From NCBI RefSeq assembly GCF_002258215.1, contig NZ_NEFY01000011.1, positions 1 through 64,000 of the forward strand: a stretch of 64,000 nucleotides of DNA. Reading direction: 5' to 3'. The notes below the pieces were generated by a model that was not told where the DNA came from, made no database searches, and saw only the letters and a program-made list of their open reading frames with translations. The position numbers were made by a program, and so were the translations under genes. Positions 24,072 to 33,405 of the stretch are shown here, in pieces (the stretch's first letter is position 1; each line of letters starts with the position of its first letter). This DNA comes from Marinobacter vinifirmus (GTDB taxonomy: Bacteria > Pseudomonadota > Gammaproteobacteria > Pseudomonadales > Oleiphilaceae).

Positions 24072-25814
24072 TCAGCCCAGCAGGCTTGCCAGCACACCGG
24101 TTAGCTGGTTGCGGGCCTGCTCTTCATCCCACACCGGCTCTACGCTGCGCCAGGCCACATAGCCGTCCGGCCGCACCAGCACCGCGCCTGCCTCGTGCAC
24201 TTCGCGGATACGCTGCCAGTCGCAATAAACGTCATTGCTGTCCGGGTCGCCGGTTACCACGCATTCCAGGTAGGGGGCATCCAGTTCGGCAACGGCGGCA
24301 TTCCAGGCCGTGCCAGACAGCCCGGTAATCAGGGTCAGCTTGCCTTCTGCCAGCACATCCAGCGTAGACACTTTGTTGCCGGTACGGTCAATCAACCAGG
24401 CGTGGGGCAGCTTGGCGCCCGGGCGTGTGGTGGCTTGCAGGTGCAATTGCGGGTCTGCCTGCCATTCCTCTTCTCCCGGCTCTGACAGCACCACACTGGA
24501 GGCGTAACGCTGGTTCAGTTCAGTGCCCTGGGCATTGAACTCGTAGTTCTTCAGTTCCAGCGCATCCAGCAGGTCTGAGCGCAGCTTCGCACCTTCCGGA
24601 GAGGGATCGCGGAAGCGTTGCAGCAGTTGTTCGACGGTGTTCACGCCTTCCTTGAAGCCAAAGCAGTCACTCAGTGGCTTGTAATCCAATCGGGACTGGT
24701 TGGCCCGCAGCACAATTTGCTTGCCCACCGGCTGGCGCTCGTCGGAATAGGTTTCCAGAAGCTGCGGCTTGGCATATCCCTTGAGTACAAAGGCCAGTTT
24801 CCAGGCCAGGTTGAAGCCGTCCTGAACGCAGGTATTGGAACCCAGACCGCTGGAGGGCGGATGGCGGTGGACAGCGTCGCCGCCACAGAACACCCGGCCT
24901 TTGGAGTATTCGGTGGCGTAGGCCTGGTTAACGTACCAGGTGGAGACTTTCTCGATTTCCGGCACAAAGCTGTCGTGGCCCACCAGGGCTCGAATCTGGG
25001 ACAGGATGGTCTCTTCGGAAGTGTCCGGGTCACCCTTGGAGATATCAAAGCCCCAGCCGGCGATCCAGTGAGTCCAGGGCTTCACCGCCCGCAGCAGGCC
25101 CATGCCGATTTCGCCGAAGCTGGCTTCCGGGGTAACAATCCAGTTCAGAATGCTGGGGCGATGCTCCATGTAGCGGCTCAGGTCGCCTTTGAACTGCACG
25201 TACACAGTGCCGGCACGGGCCATCTGGCCCTCGATGTTCAGGCCGATCTCCTGGGCAATCCTGGAGTTGGCGCCGTCTGCTCCCACCAGGTACTTCGCCC
25301 GCAGGGAATACTCCTCGCCGCGAATCCGGTCTTTCAGGTACACGGTCACGCCATTGGCATCCTGTTCGTGGCGCAGGTATTCGGTGTTCAGTGTGACCTG
25401 GGCGCCCCGTGCTGCGGCATGCTTCAGAACCAGCGGCTCCATTTCCGGCTGGATGATGTCTACCAGCGGGCAGGGGCTGCCTTTGATGTAATCGCCCTTG
25501 CGCAAGTCGCCGGTACCCCAGGTGCGCATGCGGGCGATTTCCTCGCCGGCCAGGCTGGTGGTGAACAGGGTATCGCCCATCTTCTCCCAGGGGGTGGCGT
25601 GGCGCTTGATGTCGCCTTCAATGCCCAGGGCCCGGAATACTTCCATGGCGCGCTGGTTGGTGATGTGCGCCCGGGGGCTGTTAGCCAGCCAGTTGAACAT
25701 CGACACCATGTGCACTCGCACACCGTAGGTAGCCAGGGCCAGGGCGGTAATGCCGCCGGTGGGGCCGGTGCCGATGATCATCACGTCAGTATCGTAGTTT
25801 TGTGGGGTTGTCAT
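24072..25814 (-). CDS. FAD-dependent aromatic monooxygenase (TfdB-like)
   Basis: This 580-residue group A flavoprotein has the FAD motif IIGTGPTGG near residue 13, NSPRAHITNQRAMEVFRALG, a DG motif in VGADGANSRIAQEIGL and the GD motif in VFCGGDAVHRHPPSSGLGSN. It has a C-terminal thioredoxin-like domain. The closest families are 2,4-dichlorophenol and phenol-type hydroxylases. It is divergent from a GntR regulator with operators in between and sits beside the mhp and transport genes, so it may hydroxylate a phenolic compound feeding that pathway. The true substrate is not determinable from sequence. Confidence 0.85.
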   Translation of the reverse strand: MTTPQNYDTDVMIIGTGPTGGITALALATYGVRVHMVSMFNWLANSPRAHITNQRAMEVFRALGIEGDIKRHATPWEKMGDTLFTTSLAGEEIARMRTWGTGDLRKGDYIKGSPCPLVDIIQPEMEPLVLKHAAARGAQVTLNTEYLRHEQDANGVTVYLKDRIRGEEYSLRAKYLVGADGANSRIAQEIGLNIEGQMARAGTVYVQFKGDLSRYMEHRPSILNWIVTPEASFGEIGMGLLRAVKPWTHWIAGWGFDISKGDPDTSEETILSQIRALVGHDSFVPEIEKVSTWYVNQAYATEYSKGRVFCGGDAVHRHPPSSGLGSNTCVQDGFNLAWKLAFVLKGYAKPQLLETYSDERQPVGKQIVLRANQSRLDYKPLSDCFGFKEGVNTVEQLLQRFRDPSPEGAKLRSDLLDALELKNYEFNAQGTELNQRYASSVVLSEPGEEEWQADPQLHLQATTRPGAKLPHAWLIDRTGNKVSTLDVLAEGKLTLITGLSGTAWNAAVAELDAPYLECVVTGDPDSNDVYCDWQRIREVHEAGAVLVRPDGYVAWRSVEPVWDEEQARNQLTGVLASLLG

Positions 25815-25836
25815 TGTTTTCTCCTGCTCCTTTTTT

Positions 25837-25930
25837 GCATTCTAGAATGCTAGCATGTTAGTTTTGGCGCGTGCAATCAATAACCAGACCCGCATTTATT
25901 GCTTGTGCCTGCTGGCACGCTAGAATGCAG
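25837..25930. promoter_or_regulatory. operators between the monooxygenase and GntR genes
   Basis: GCATTCTAGAATGC (25837-25850) is a perfect 14-base palindrome. The half site CTAGAATGC recurs at 25920-25928 within GCACGCTAGAATGCAGGC, and TAGCATG follows the first palindrome directly. Two copies in a divergent intergenic region suit autoregulation by the GntR protein and control of the monooxygenase. Confidence 0.7.
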
Positions 25931-25967
25931 GCACCCGAAAGCGCTCAGTCAAAGGCCCGACACCTTG

Positions 25968-26624
25968 ATGAACAAGTCCACCAAGAAAGCAGCCATCTAC
26001 GATCACATCCTCGAGAAACTGATGACCCGCCAGTACCGGTTTGGCGAGAAAATCGTGGTGAAGGAGCTCTCAGAGGAAACCGGCGTAAGCCGACAGCCCA
26101 TCATGTCGGCGCTGAGCAACCTCCAGGAGCGCGGGTTTGTGGAAATCACTGCCCAGGTAGGCTGTACCGTGTACCGGCCAGACAGCCGTGCAGTAAGCGA
26201 CTTTTACCGATTGTTCTCGGCCAATGAGGGGTTGATTGCGGCGCTGGCGGCAGAGCGGGGTAGTGAGGATGAAAAGCGGCGACTGGTAGAGATCAATGAA
26301 AAAATCGGCCAGATCAACCCGGCCCACAGCGATGCCGATACCAGTTACCGCAAGCTGAACGAAGAGTTTCATCACCAGCTGCACCAGATGGCCCGCTCGC
26401 CTCTTGTGTCGCGTCAGCAGATGGCCAATTTCGAGTTGTCAGACTTCTTTATTGTTCAGAGTTGCGGGTTTGAAGTGCACCTGAGCGATGCCACTGATGA
26501 ACATCAGGGTATTATTCGTGGGGTGGCAGAGGGTGATGCCACCGTTGCCCGTAATGCAGCCATAGCGCACATCGACAGTGTAGCGAGTCAGGTAGTTGAA
26601 GCTCTGCAAACCGAGGTGGATTGA
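25968..26624 (+). CDS. GntR-family regulator (FCD-type)
   Basis: This 218-residue regulator has an N-terminal winged helix (AAIYDHILEKLMTRQYRFGEKIVVKELSEETGVSRQPIMSALSNL) and an all-helical C-terminal domain with His residues at EEFHHQLHQ, DEHQGI and IAHID, which match the metal-binding pattern of FCD-type GntR proteins. The ATG at 25968 is chosen as the first codon before the conserved domain; a longer frame runs upstream. Its target is probably the divergent monooxygenase. The effector is unknown. Confidence 0.85.
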   Translation: MNKSTKKAAIYDHILEKLMTRQYRFGEKIVVKELSEETGVSRQPIMSALSNLQERGFVEITAQVGCTVYRPDSRAVSDFYRLFSANEGLIAALAAERGSEDEKRRLVEINEKIGQINPAHSDADTSYRKLNEEFHHQLHQMARSPLVSRQQMANFELSDFFIVQSCGFEVHLSDATDEHQGIIRGVAEGDATVARNAAIAHIDSVASQVVEALQTEVD

Positions 26625-26632
26625 TATATAAT
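26622..26632 (+). promoter_or_regulatory. extended -10 promoter candidate before the riboswitch-like element
   Basis: TGATATATAAT at 26622-26632 contains both an extended -10 (TG-N-TATATA) and an overlapping TATAAT. It directly precedes the glycine-riboswitch-like sequence and overlaps the GntR stop codon. No good -35 box is visible at the usual distance. Confidence 0.4.
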
Positions 26633-26635
26633 CCA

Positions 26636-26720
26636 GCCCCTCGCAGGAGAGAGGGTGCAGCCGCACCCCGCCGAAGGCGCAAACTCCCCCTGGCCGCCGG
26701 GCGCCGCAAAGTGAGGGATC
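26636..26720 (+). ncRNA. degenerate glycine-riboswitch-like aptamer
   Basis: The 5' half matches the glycine aptamer well: GGAGAGA (26647-26653), a P2 hairpin GGGTGC-AGCC-GCACCC (26653-26668), then CGCCGAAGGCGCAAA (26669-26683). P1 can form between CCCTC (26638-26642) and GAGGG (26713-26717). The 3' half lacks the usual CTCTCAGG segment and reads TGGCCGCCGGGCGCCGCAAAGTGAGGG instead. It points at the 3' end of a gene on the opposite strand, so no gene is placed to be controlled. It may be a decayed riboswitch, a small RNA or an antisense leader. Confidence 0.45.
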
Positions 26721-26723
26721 CCG

Positions 26724-27731
26724 TTACGGCAGGTTCTCCCGCCAGTGTTTTACGTGTACCTGGTCCTTGATGGCGTCGATCACCTCCAGGATCAGGGTGA
26801 TCAAAGCCTCTTTCTCGCCCTCTTCGGTCAGCCCTTCGCCGGGCTCAGGCAGGAACACGTTAACGATGTCTTCAATAAAGGCGTGGTTGGTGGATGAAGC
26901 GAGGTCATCCAGGATCTGGTGCACCACGTTGGCCACGATGTCACCCACGGCATTTTCCAGGGTGTCCTGAATGGTCGGACCCACGACCGGCAGGTACTTC
27001 AGGCGTGACAGTTCCAGGTTCTGTTTCAGGGCATGGTCTACCCGGTTTTCCAGGTAAACCCGCAGCGCACCCCGATTGGGGATATAGCCCTGCTTCGCGG
27101 CCTGGGCGACCCTTTCGGACAGCCAGTCAGACAACATTTCCCGCCGCGGGAAAAGAATGTCGTGTTGGATACGCTCGAACAGGGGCGAACCACGTTTCAC
27201 CTCATCCTGCACGCCGCTCAGCACCTTCAGTACAATCCGGTCAGACAGCTCTTCCATAAAGGCTTCGTAGTAGAAGATGACAAACCGGTACAGGCGGGTG
27301 CTGGTGAAGTCGATGATCTTGTACTGGTGCAGCCGGTAAATAATGGAAATAATCCGCAGCACCCGCAGAAAGCGGAGGCTGCCTACCGGAATACACCCCA
27401 CCAGGTCGTACCAGTGGATGAACGGATAGAAATACCAGCGGTCATACACCCGGGCCTTGATGGAGTAGCCCCAGCGCAGGACAAACTCGCCCAGGAAGAT
27501 CGACACGAAGATCAGGTCGTAGAAAATGAAGCGTTCGTGGATGGGGTGGTAAAGCTCCTGAATAACCGGGGCGTAGTCTTTCAGAAGGTTTTGTACGGCT
27601 ACGAAGTTATAAATCGAGTCCCAGATAATCAGCGCGAGATTGAGGATCAGCAGCCCCAGCATCACAAAGTCGATGATGAACCAGGTGAGCTGGTGGCTAG
27701 ATTTGAGGTTTTCTCGGTTTATCTTGAGCAT
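26724..27731 (-). CDS. voltage-sensor-like membrane protein without a pore domain
   Basis: This 335-residue protein begins with four hydrophobic segments (about residues 15-44, 68-90, 100-118 and 119-140). The second contains the acidic residue in FLGEFVLRW. The fourth is S4-like, with Arg repeats in LRFLRVLRIISIIYRL. No S5-S6 pore or TVGYG-type filter follows. Residues 145-335 are a soluble, largely helical domain with amphipathic stretches. Annotation pipelines would call it an ion transporter. The sequence supports only a voltage-sensor-type membrane domain joined to an unknown cytoplasmic domain. Confidence 0.7.
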   Translation of the reverse strand: MLKINRENLKSSHQLTWFIIDFVMLGLLILNLALIIWDSIYNFVAVQNLLKDYAPVIQELYHPIHERFIFYDLIFVSIFLGEFVLRWGYSIKARVYDRWYFYPFIHWYDLVGCIPVGSLRFLRVLRIISIIYRLHQYKIIDFTSTRLYRFVIFYYEAFMEELSDRIVLKVLSGVQDEVKRGSPLFERIQHDILFPRREMLSDWLSERVAQAAKQGYIPNRGALRVYLENRVDHALKQNLELSRLKYLPVVGPTIQDTLENAVGDIVANVVHQILDDLASSTNHAFIEDIVNVFLPEPGEGLTEEGEKEALITLILEVIDAIKDQVHVKHWRENLP

Positions 27732-27859
27732 CCGGGCTACCTTGGGGCCTACAATATCAAAGCTAAGTGACTGGAAGGTTAGCCTATTCAGTCGGTAAAC
27801 TCAGCAACCTGTTTCAGGGAATCAGCCCGGACACCGGATCGGACGCCATTAAAACCAGC

Positions 27860-29608
27860 ATGCTGTTAGCCAGAACCTTACAACGCCTTGCCACCATCAG
27901 CCCGGGCCTGGTGATGCTGGTACTTACCCCTGCCGTATTCGCCAGCCAGGTTCGGGTGGAGGTTGAGGGCGATGTGGATAACCTCCAGGACAACGCCCAG
28001 ATCTTTGTCGGCGAAGTGGAAGGCCGCACTGCCGATGGCCTGCGCCGTTATGCCAACACCTCGATTGCCCAGGTGAAAGAGGCGGCCCGGGCGCTGGGCT
28101 ATTACAATCCCGAGGTACGCTGGACAGTAGAAGAAGCCGGCGATGAACCGGCGGAGCTGGTGCTTACCCTCATTCCCGGCGAGCCGGTGCTTATCCGCTC
28201 CCGCAATGTAATGATCGAAGGGCCGGATGGTGCACAGGAAGACTTCCGGCAGAACCTCCCGAAAACGCCTGCACAAGGCGATGTGCTGCACCATGGCCGG
28301 TACGATGCCCTGCGCCAGTCTATCCAGAACACGGCCAACAGGCTGGGCTATTTCGAGGGCGAATTCCTGACCCGCCGGCTGGAAGTGGATCCCGCCAAAA
28401 ACGCCGCTGACATCACCCTGGAGTACCAATCCGGCGAACGCTACCGGCTGGGCAAGGTCACCTTTCTGGAAGGCCATGAGTTCGAACAGAACCTGCTGGA
28501 GCAGTTTGTTACTTTCGCGCCCGGTATTCCGTTCCATGCCGATGAAGTGGCAAAACTCAGTAACGACTTGTCCAACAGTGGCTATTTCTCCGGGGTGGAT
28601 GTAGACGCCGCGCCGTCAAAGGCAGAAGACCGGGTAATCCCTGTCGATATCGCCCTGACGCCCCGGCCGCCGCGCTCCGTGGCCGCCGGTGTTGGCTTTT
28701 CGACAGACGTCGGCCCCCGGTTCCGGGGTAACTGGCGGGAACACTACATCAATCCCATGGGGCACCGCCGGGGCGCGGACACCGAACTGTCCGAGTTACG
28801 CCAGAGCGTGAGCGGCTGGTACGAGCTGCCGCTGGATCCGCCCATGACGGATGCCATCCGCCTGACCTCCGGTTACCAGCGCGAACATATTGAAGATGTG
28901 GAGTCTGAGAGGCTCACCTTCGGCCAGCAGTGGAGCCACCAGCTGGACAACGGCTGGATGCAGATATTGTCCATGCGCTGGGAAGGGGAGCGCTTCAGTA
29001 TTGGTGAGGAAGGGCAGGGTAACTCCAGCCTGTTATTGCCGGGTGTCAGTTATTCCAAGCTGCACGCTAACTCGCCGCTCGACCCGTCCCGGGGGTATCG
29101 CCTTCAGTTCGACGTGACCGGGGCCCATCGGGCGGTGATTTCGGATGCCGATATCCTGCATGTGAACTTCCTGGCCAAGGGGCTTTATACCCTGGCCGGC
29201 AAGCACCGGTTTCTCGCCCGCTTCAATTTCGGTGGCGTGGCCACCAACAGCTTCCGGGATGTCCCGCCTTCGTTGCGTTTCTTCGCCGGTGGCGACCAGA
29301 GCGTTCGCGGCTACGGCTACGAAACCCTGGCACCCAAAGACTCGGATGATGTGGTCATCGGTGGCCGTTACATGGTGGTGGGAAGCGCCGAATACCAGTA
29401 CGAGTTTGTCCGCAACTGGCGTGTGGCGGCCTTTATTGATGAGGGTAATGCGGTGGATGATGTCTTTGATCCCCTGGCTACCGGCGTTGGGATGGGTATT
29501 CGCTGGGTGAGCCCGGTGGGCCCCCTGCGCCTGGATGTGGCCAAGGGTATGGATGACCAGTTCGGCGGCGGCTGGCGGATTCACTTCTCCATGGGGCCGG
29601 AACTGTGA
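27860..29608 (+). CDS. tamA: translocation and assembly module outer-membrane protein
   Basis: This 582-residue Omp85-family protein has a signal peptide (LLARTLQRLATISPGLVMLVLTPAVFA), POTRA domains over roughly residues 25-270 and a C-terminal 16-strand barrel with the lid-loop RGY motif (GGDQSVRGYGYETL). Length matches E. coli TamA (577). The ATG at 27860 places the signal peptide at the N-terminus; the frame extends 31 codons further upstream without a better start. It overlaps tamB. TamA and TamB together assemble or supply outer-membrane components. Confidence 0.92.
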   Translation: MLLARTLQRLATISPGLVMLVLTPAVFASQVRVEVEGDVDNLQDNAQIFVGEVEGRTADGLRRYANTSIAQVKEAARALGYYNPEVRWTVEEAGDEPAELVLTLIPGEPVLIRSRNVMIEGPDGAQEDFRQNLPKTPAQGDVLHHGRYDALRQSIQNTANRLGYFEGEFLTRRLEVDPAKNAADITLEYQSGERYRLGKVTFLEGHEFEQNLLEQFVTFAPGIPFHADEVAKLSNDLSNSGYFSGVDVDAAPSKAEDRVIPVDIALTPRPPRSVAAGVGFSTDVGPRFRGNWREHYINPMGHRRGADTELSELRQSVSGWYELPLDPPMTDAIRLTSGYQREHIEDVESERLTFGQQWSHQLDNGWMQILSMRWEGERFSIGEEGQGNSSLLLPGVSYSKLHANSPLDPSRGYRLQFDVTGAHRAVISDADILHVNFLAKGLYTLAGKHRFLARFNFGGVATNSFRDVPPSLRFFAGGDQSVRGYGYETLAPKDSDDVVIGGRYMVVGSAEYQYEFVRNWRVAAFIDEGNAVDDVFDPLATGVGMGIRWVSPVGPLRLDVAKGMDDQFGGGWRIHFSMGPEL

Positions 29609-32600
29609 CCGAAACGAATCAGACACCTCCGCAGCCGGAGCATGGCGCAGCGCCAGCCAGGCCGCCCCGACACAAACGCTGGTGGTTCTGGCCGCTGGTG
29701 ATTGTGTTGCTGGTGTTGCTGTTGCCCTTGGTGCTGGTGGCTATTGTTTTGCTGGCGCTGCTGACCGATACCGGCACAGCCTGGACCATCGACCAGATTC
29801 CCGGGCTGCAAACCGAGGCGGACCAGGGTTCCCTGCTGGGCCAGTGGCAGGCGGAACGGCTGGAATGGCGCGGCTATGGCGTGGAAGTACTGTTGCTGGC
29901 GCCGGAAGTGGACTGGTCTCCCAGCTGCCTGTTCGAAAAGACCCTGTGCCTGGATACCCTGAAAGCCGAACAGATCGATGTCACGGTTCAGCCGTCCGAT
30001 ACCGCGGAAGACACAGAACGGGGTGATATCAGCCTGCCCGCTATCAACCTGCCGGTGGCGTTGGTGGTGGGGGATGTACAACTGGGGCCCTTTAAGCTGA
30101 ACGGCAGCCCCATCTGGGACAAGGTGGAGCTGCGCAGTGAAGCATCCGGCGCCAGCCTTACCGTAAACCACGCCCTGTACCAGCTGGGCGAGATCCGGGT
30201 GACTGCCAGTGGCCGTGCTGAAATGCGCCGGGACTGGCCGGTGGATCTCGATGTTACGGCACAGTTGCCACCCCCGAGCGGAGACAGCTGGACGATCGCG
30301 GCCAACCTGGCGGGCAGCGTGCGGGATCTTCGGGTGTCCGGAACCAGCAGCGGTTATCTTAACGCACAATTGAACGGCACCGTGCAGCCACTGGCAGCGC
30401 AGTTGCCGGCGGCGCTCACCATTGAGTCAGAGAGCTTCCTGGCCTACGACACCCTGCCGGAAACCCTGACCCTGGAAAACTGGGTGGTGTCGCTGGACGG
30501 TTCCCTTGCCAACGGCTTCCGTACCCGTACCAGTGCCAACCTTCCCGGTACAACCGGCACCATCGAAACTGTCATCAGGGGCCTGGTCACAACCGGTGGT
30601 GTCGACAACCTGGTCCTGACCATGACCGGGCCGGCGGCCACACAGCCTTCCGGCGAACAGCCCGACGCTCCGGGCACCCTGGAAGTTCAGGGCAGCGCGA
30701 GCTGGTCTGGTGGCCTGCAGGCAGAGGCCGACCTGGCCCTTGACCGTTTCCCCTGGTTCGGACTGATTCCCGGGCTGGAGCCGCCACCGGTTGCCGTGAA
30801 CCGGCTGGAAGGGAATGTTGAGTACAACGATGGCAACTACAACGCCGATTTACAGGCGGCGGTGAGAGGTCCGCAAGGCGATGCGGAGCTTACCGCAGCC
30901 CTGAACGGAGACCTGCAAGCGGTTCGCATCACACAGCTGGATATGACCACCGGTGCAGGTTCCCTGACCGGCGATGCCGAACTGGCCTTCGCGGATCAGC
31001 TGGCCTGGCAGGCCCGGCTGCTGCTGGATCAGTTCAACCCTGGCTACTGGGTGCCGGTGCTGGAAGCCAGCCTCAACGGTGAGGTCAATTCCGAGGGCCG
31101 GCTGGTGCCGGACAGCCTGCCGGTAATGACCGCCGACTGGGACCTGAAAGGTCGCTGGCAGCAGGAGCCGGCCACCGCCCGGGGTAAACTTAGCAGCGAT
31201 GGTACCGACTGGCGCGTGCAGGATCTGCTGGTGGCGATAGCGGAGAACCGGATAGAAGGCGAGGGGCGCTACGGTGAGAGCCTGGGCGCCGGCCTGACCG
31301 TGAACCTGCCGCAGCCGGACCGTCTGCTGCCCGGCCTGGCCGGTCGCTTCTCGGCCAGGGTGGACCTGGCGGGCTCGGCGCAGGATCCCACGGGCAAGGT
31401 GACGCTTGATGCCAGTGAATTCGAATGGCAGGACCTGCTGCGCATTGAAAACATGGAACTGGATGCCAGCCTTGCCAGTGGCGGCGTGCTGGATGCCAGC
31501 CTCAACGCAGAAGAGTTGCGTGTCGCTGGACAGGAACTGGCTACGGTGACAGCAGATCTTGATGGTACCCGGGCGGATCACCAGCTGGCGTTGACTGTGC
31601 AGCACCCGGAAGCCTCGGTGGCGCTGAAGTTCGCCGGCGCCCTGGGTGACGCCTGGAACAGCTGGCAGGGCGCCTTGGCCCGGGGCGAAATTGATGTGCC
31701 CGGCCCGGAGCAAACCTGGCGGCTGGAAGCGCCGGCAAGCCTGGATTACACGGCTGACGGCGAAGTGTTGTTTGGCGCCCACTGCTGGCGCTGGCAGGCC
31801 AGCTCGGTGTGTGCCGACGACCAGCAGCTGCTGCCGGATACCCGGATCGCCTATCAGATTCGCCAGTTCCCCATGCAGGCGCTGGCGCCGTTGTTCCCGG
31901 AAACCTTTCGCTGGCAGGCGTCCCTGAATGCAGACATTGACCTGGCACTCACCGAACAGGGCCCCGATGGCCTGATCAGTCTTGATGCTGGCGGCGGGGC
32001 CTTCGAGTTCCTGATCCTGGATGACTGGGAAACCCTGCAGCATGAATCCCTGACCCTGGAAGCCCGGCTAAAGCCTGAAAACGCCGAACTGGCCATGGCG
32101 CTCCGGGGCCCGGAACTGGGCAGCTTTGACCTGGAACTGGCGGTGGACCCGAATACCGAAAGCCGGCCCATCGATGGCCGCTTCAACCTGGAAGATCTGA
32201 ACCTGGCTTTCCTGTCGGCCTTTGCCGGCATTGAAGAGGTGGCCGGCGAGGTCAATGGTCAGGGGACTTTGTCTGGCCCGCTGTTCCGGCCCCAGGTGCA
32301 AGGGGAACTGGCGCTCACCGACGGCCGGGTGTTCGACCCGGGCCTGCCGCTGCCCATGGAAGACATCGTGCTGGTGCTGGAATTTCTGGGCAACCGGGCC
32401 GACATCAGCGGCCGGTGGAAGAGTAACGATCGCAGCAGTGGCGAGCTGGGCGGTTACCTGGACTGGCAGGATGAACCTGAAGTCCAGCTGAATATCAGCG
32501 GCGAGCGGCTGCCGGTTTCGGTCGAGCCCTATGCCCGGGTAGAAGTGGGCCCGGATCTGACCATTGCTTTCCGCGCCGGTGAGCTGGCGGTGTCAGGCCG

Positions 32601-33399
32601 GGTGGATGTGCCCCGGGGTGATATCGAAATCAAGGGCCTGCCGCCATCGGCGGTTTCGGTATCCGAGGACGAAGTCATTGTCGGTGTCGAGCAGGAAGAG
32701 CCCACCATTCGCACCATGCTGATGGATATCACCGTAGTGGTGGGTGAAGACGAAGTATCGTTCAATGCCTTTGATGTAACCGGCAACCTGGAGGGTACTC
32801 TTCGCATTGGCAACAACATGGATACCCGCGGCACCCTGCAGTTGGTGGACGGCCGCTACGAAGCCTTCGGGCAAGACCTGGACCTGCGTCGGGCGCGGAT
32901 CATCTTTGTGGGGTCTCTGGCCGAGCCGTACCTGGATGTTGAAGCCGTGCGCACCGTCGATACCGTTGTGGCGGGTATTCGCCTGAGCGGGCCGGTGAAC
33001 GCGCCGACCACGGAAGTGTTCTCGGAGCCGTCCATGCCCCAGAGTGATGCGCTGTCTTACATCATTCTCGGCCGGGCCCCCCAGAGCCAGGGGGATGAAG
33101 GCCAGATGAGCCGGGCGGCGATTTCGCTGGGGCTAAACCAGGCCAGCGGTATAACCCAGAGTATCGGAGACGAGTTGGGTATTCGTAACCTGACCCTGGA
33201 AGCGGAAGGCTCTGGCGACCAGTCTGCCGTAGTGGCCAGTGGTTACATTACCGACGAGCTCAGCCTGCGCTACGGGGTGGGTATTTTCGAGCCAATCACG
33301 ACCGTGGCGCTGCGCTATGACCTGGGCAAGTATTTCTATCTGGAGGCGGCCAGCGGGCTGGCGGCCTCCCTCGATATCTTCTATACCCGTAATTTCTGA
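29605..33399 (+). CDS. tamB: translocation and assembly module inner-membrane protein
   Basis: This 1264-residue protein has an N-terminal membrane anchor (WWFWPLVIVLLVLLLPLVL), a very long beta-rich periplasmic region and a C-terminal DUF490/TamB domain ending in TRNF, whose terminal Phe is typical. Length is normal for TamB (about 1250). It starts with a GTG in the GTGA overlap with the tamA stop. It spans the periplasm and may act as a lipid-conducting groove to the outer membrane. It converges with the SIMPL gene at a six-base gap. Confidence 0.93.
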   Translation: MTETNQTPPQPEHGAAPARPPRHKRWWFWPLVIVLLVLLLPLVLVAIVLLALLTDTGTAWTIDQIPGLQTEADQGSLLGQWQAERLEWRGYGVEVLLLAPEVDWSPSCLFEKTLCLDTLKAEQIDVTVQPSDTAEDTERGDISLPAINLPVALVVGDVQLGPFKLNGSPIWDKVELRSEASGASLTVNHALYQLGEIRVTASGRAEMRRDWPVDLDVTAQLPPPSGDSWTIAANLAGSVRDLRVSGTSSGYLNAQLNGTVQPLAAQLPAALTIESESFLAYDTLPETLTLENWVVSLDGSLANGFRTRTSANLPGTTGTIETVIRGLVTTGGVDNLVLTMTGPAATQPSGEQPDAPGTLEVQGSASWSGGLQAEADLALDRFPWFGLIPGLEPPPVAVNRLEGNVEYNDGNYNADLQAAVRGPQGDAELTAALNGDLQAVRITQLDMTTGAGSLTGDAELAFADQLAWQARLLLDQFNPGYWVPVLEASLNGEVNSEGRLVPDSLPVMTADWDLKGRWQQEPATARGKLSSDGTDWRVQDLLVAIAENRIEGEGRYGESLGAGLTVNLPQPDRLLPGLAGRFSARVDLAGSAQDPTGKVTLDASEFEWQDLLRIENMELDASLASGGVLDASLNAEELRVAGQELATVTADLDGTRADHQLALTVQHPEASVALKFAGALGDAWNSWQGALARGEIDVPGPEQTWRLEAPASLDYTADGEVLFGAHCWRWQASSVCADDQQLLPDTRIAYQIRQFPMQALAPLFPETFRWQASLNADIDLALTEQGPDGLISLDAGGGAFEFLILDDWETLQHESLTLEARLKPENAELAMALRGPELGSFDLELAVDPNTESRPIDGRFNLEDLNLAFLSAFAGIEEVAGEVNGQGTLSGPLFRPQVQGELALTDGRVFDPGLPLPMEDIVLVLEFLGNRADISGRWKSNDRSSGELGGYLDWQDEPEVQLNISGERLPVSVEPYARVEVGPDLTIAFRAGELAVSGRVDVPRGDIEIKGLPPSAVSVSEDEVIVGVEQEEPTIRTMLMDITVVVGEDEVSFNAFDVTGNLEGTLRIGNNMDTRGTLQLVDGRYEAFGQDLDLRRARIIFVGSLAEPYLDVEAVRTVDTVVAGIRLSGPVNAPTTEVFSEPSMPQSDALSYIILGRAPQSQGDEGQMSRAAISLGLNQASGITQSIGDELGIRNLTLEAEGSGDQSAVVASGYITDELSLRYGVGIFEPITTVALRYDLGKYFYLEAASGLAASLDIFYTRNF

Positions 33400-33405
33400 C
33401 CCGGT

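Noticed and set aside
26636..26720. Canonical two-aptamer glycine riboswitch
   Set aside because: Only one aptamer is seen, the 3' conserved segment is missing, and no gcv or transporter gene follows; hence the cautious call of a degenerate element.
30850..32043. 397-residue minus-strand open frame inside tamB
   Set aside because: It lies wholly within tamB and has the composition of an antisense shadow.
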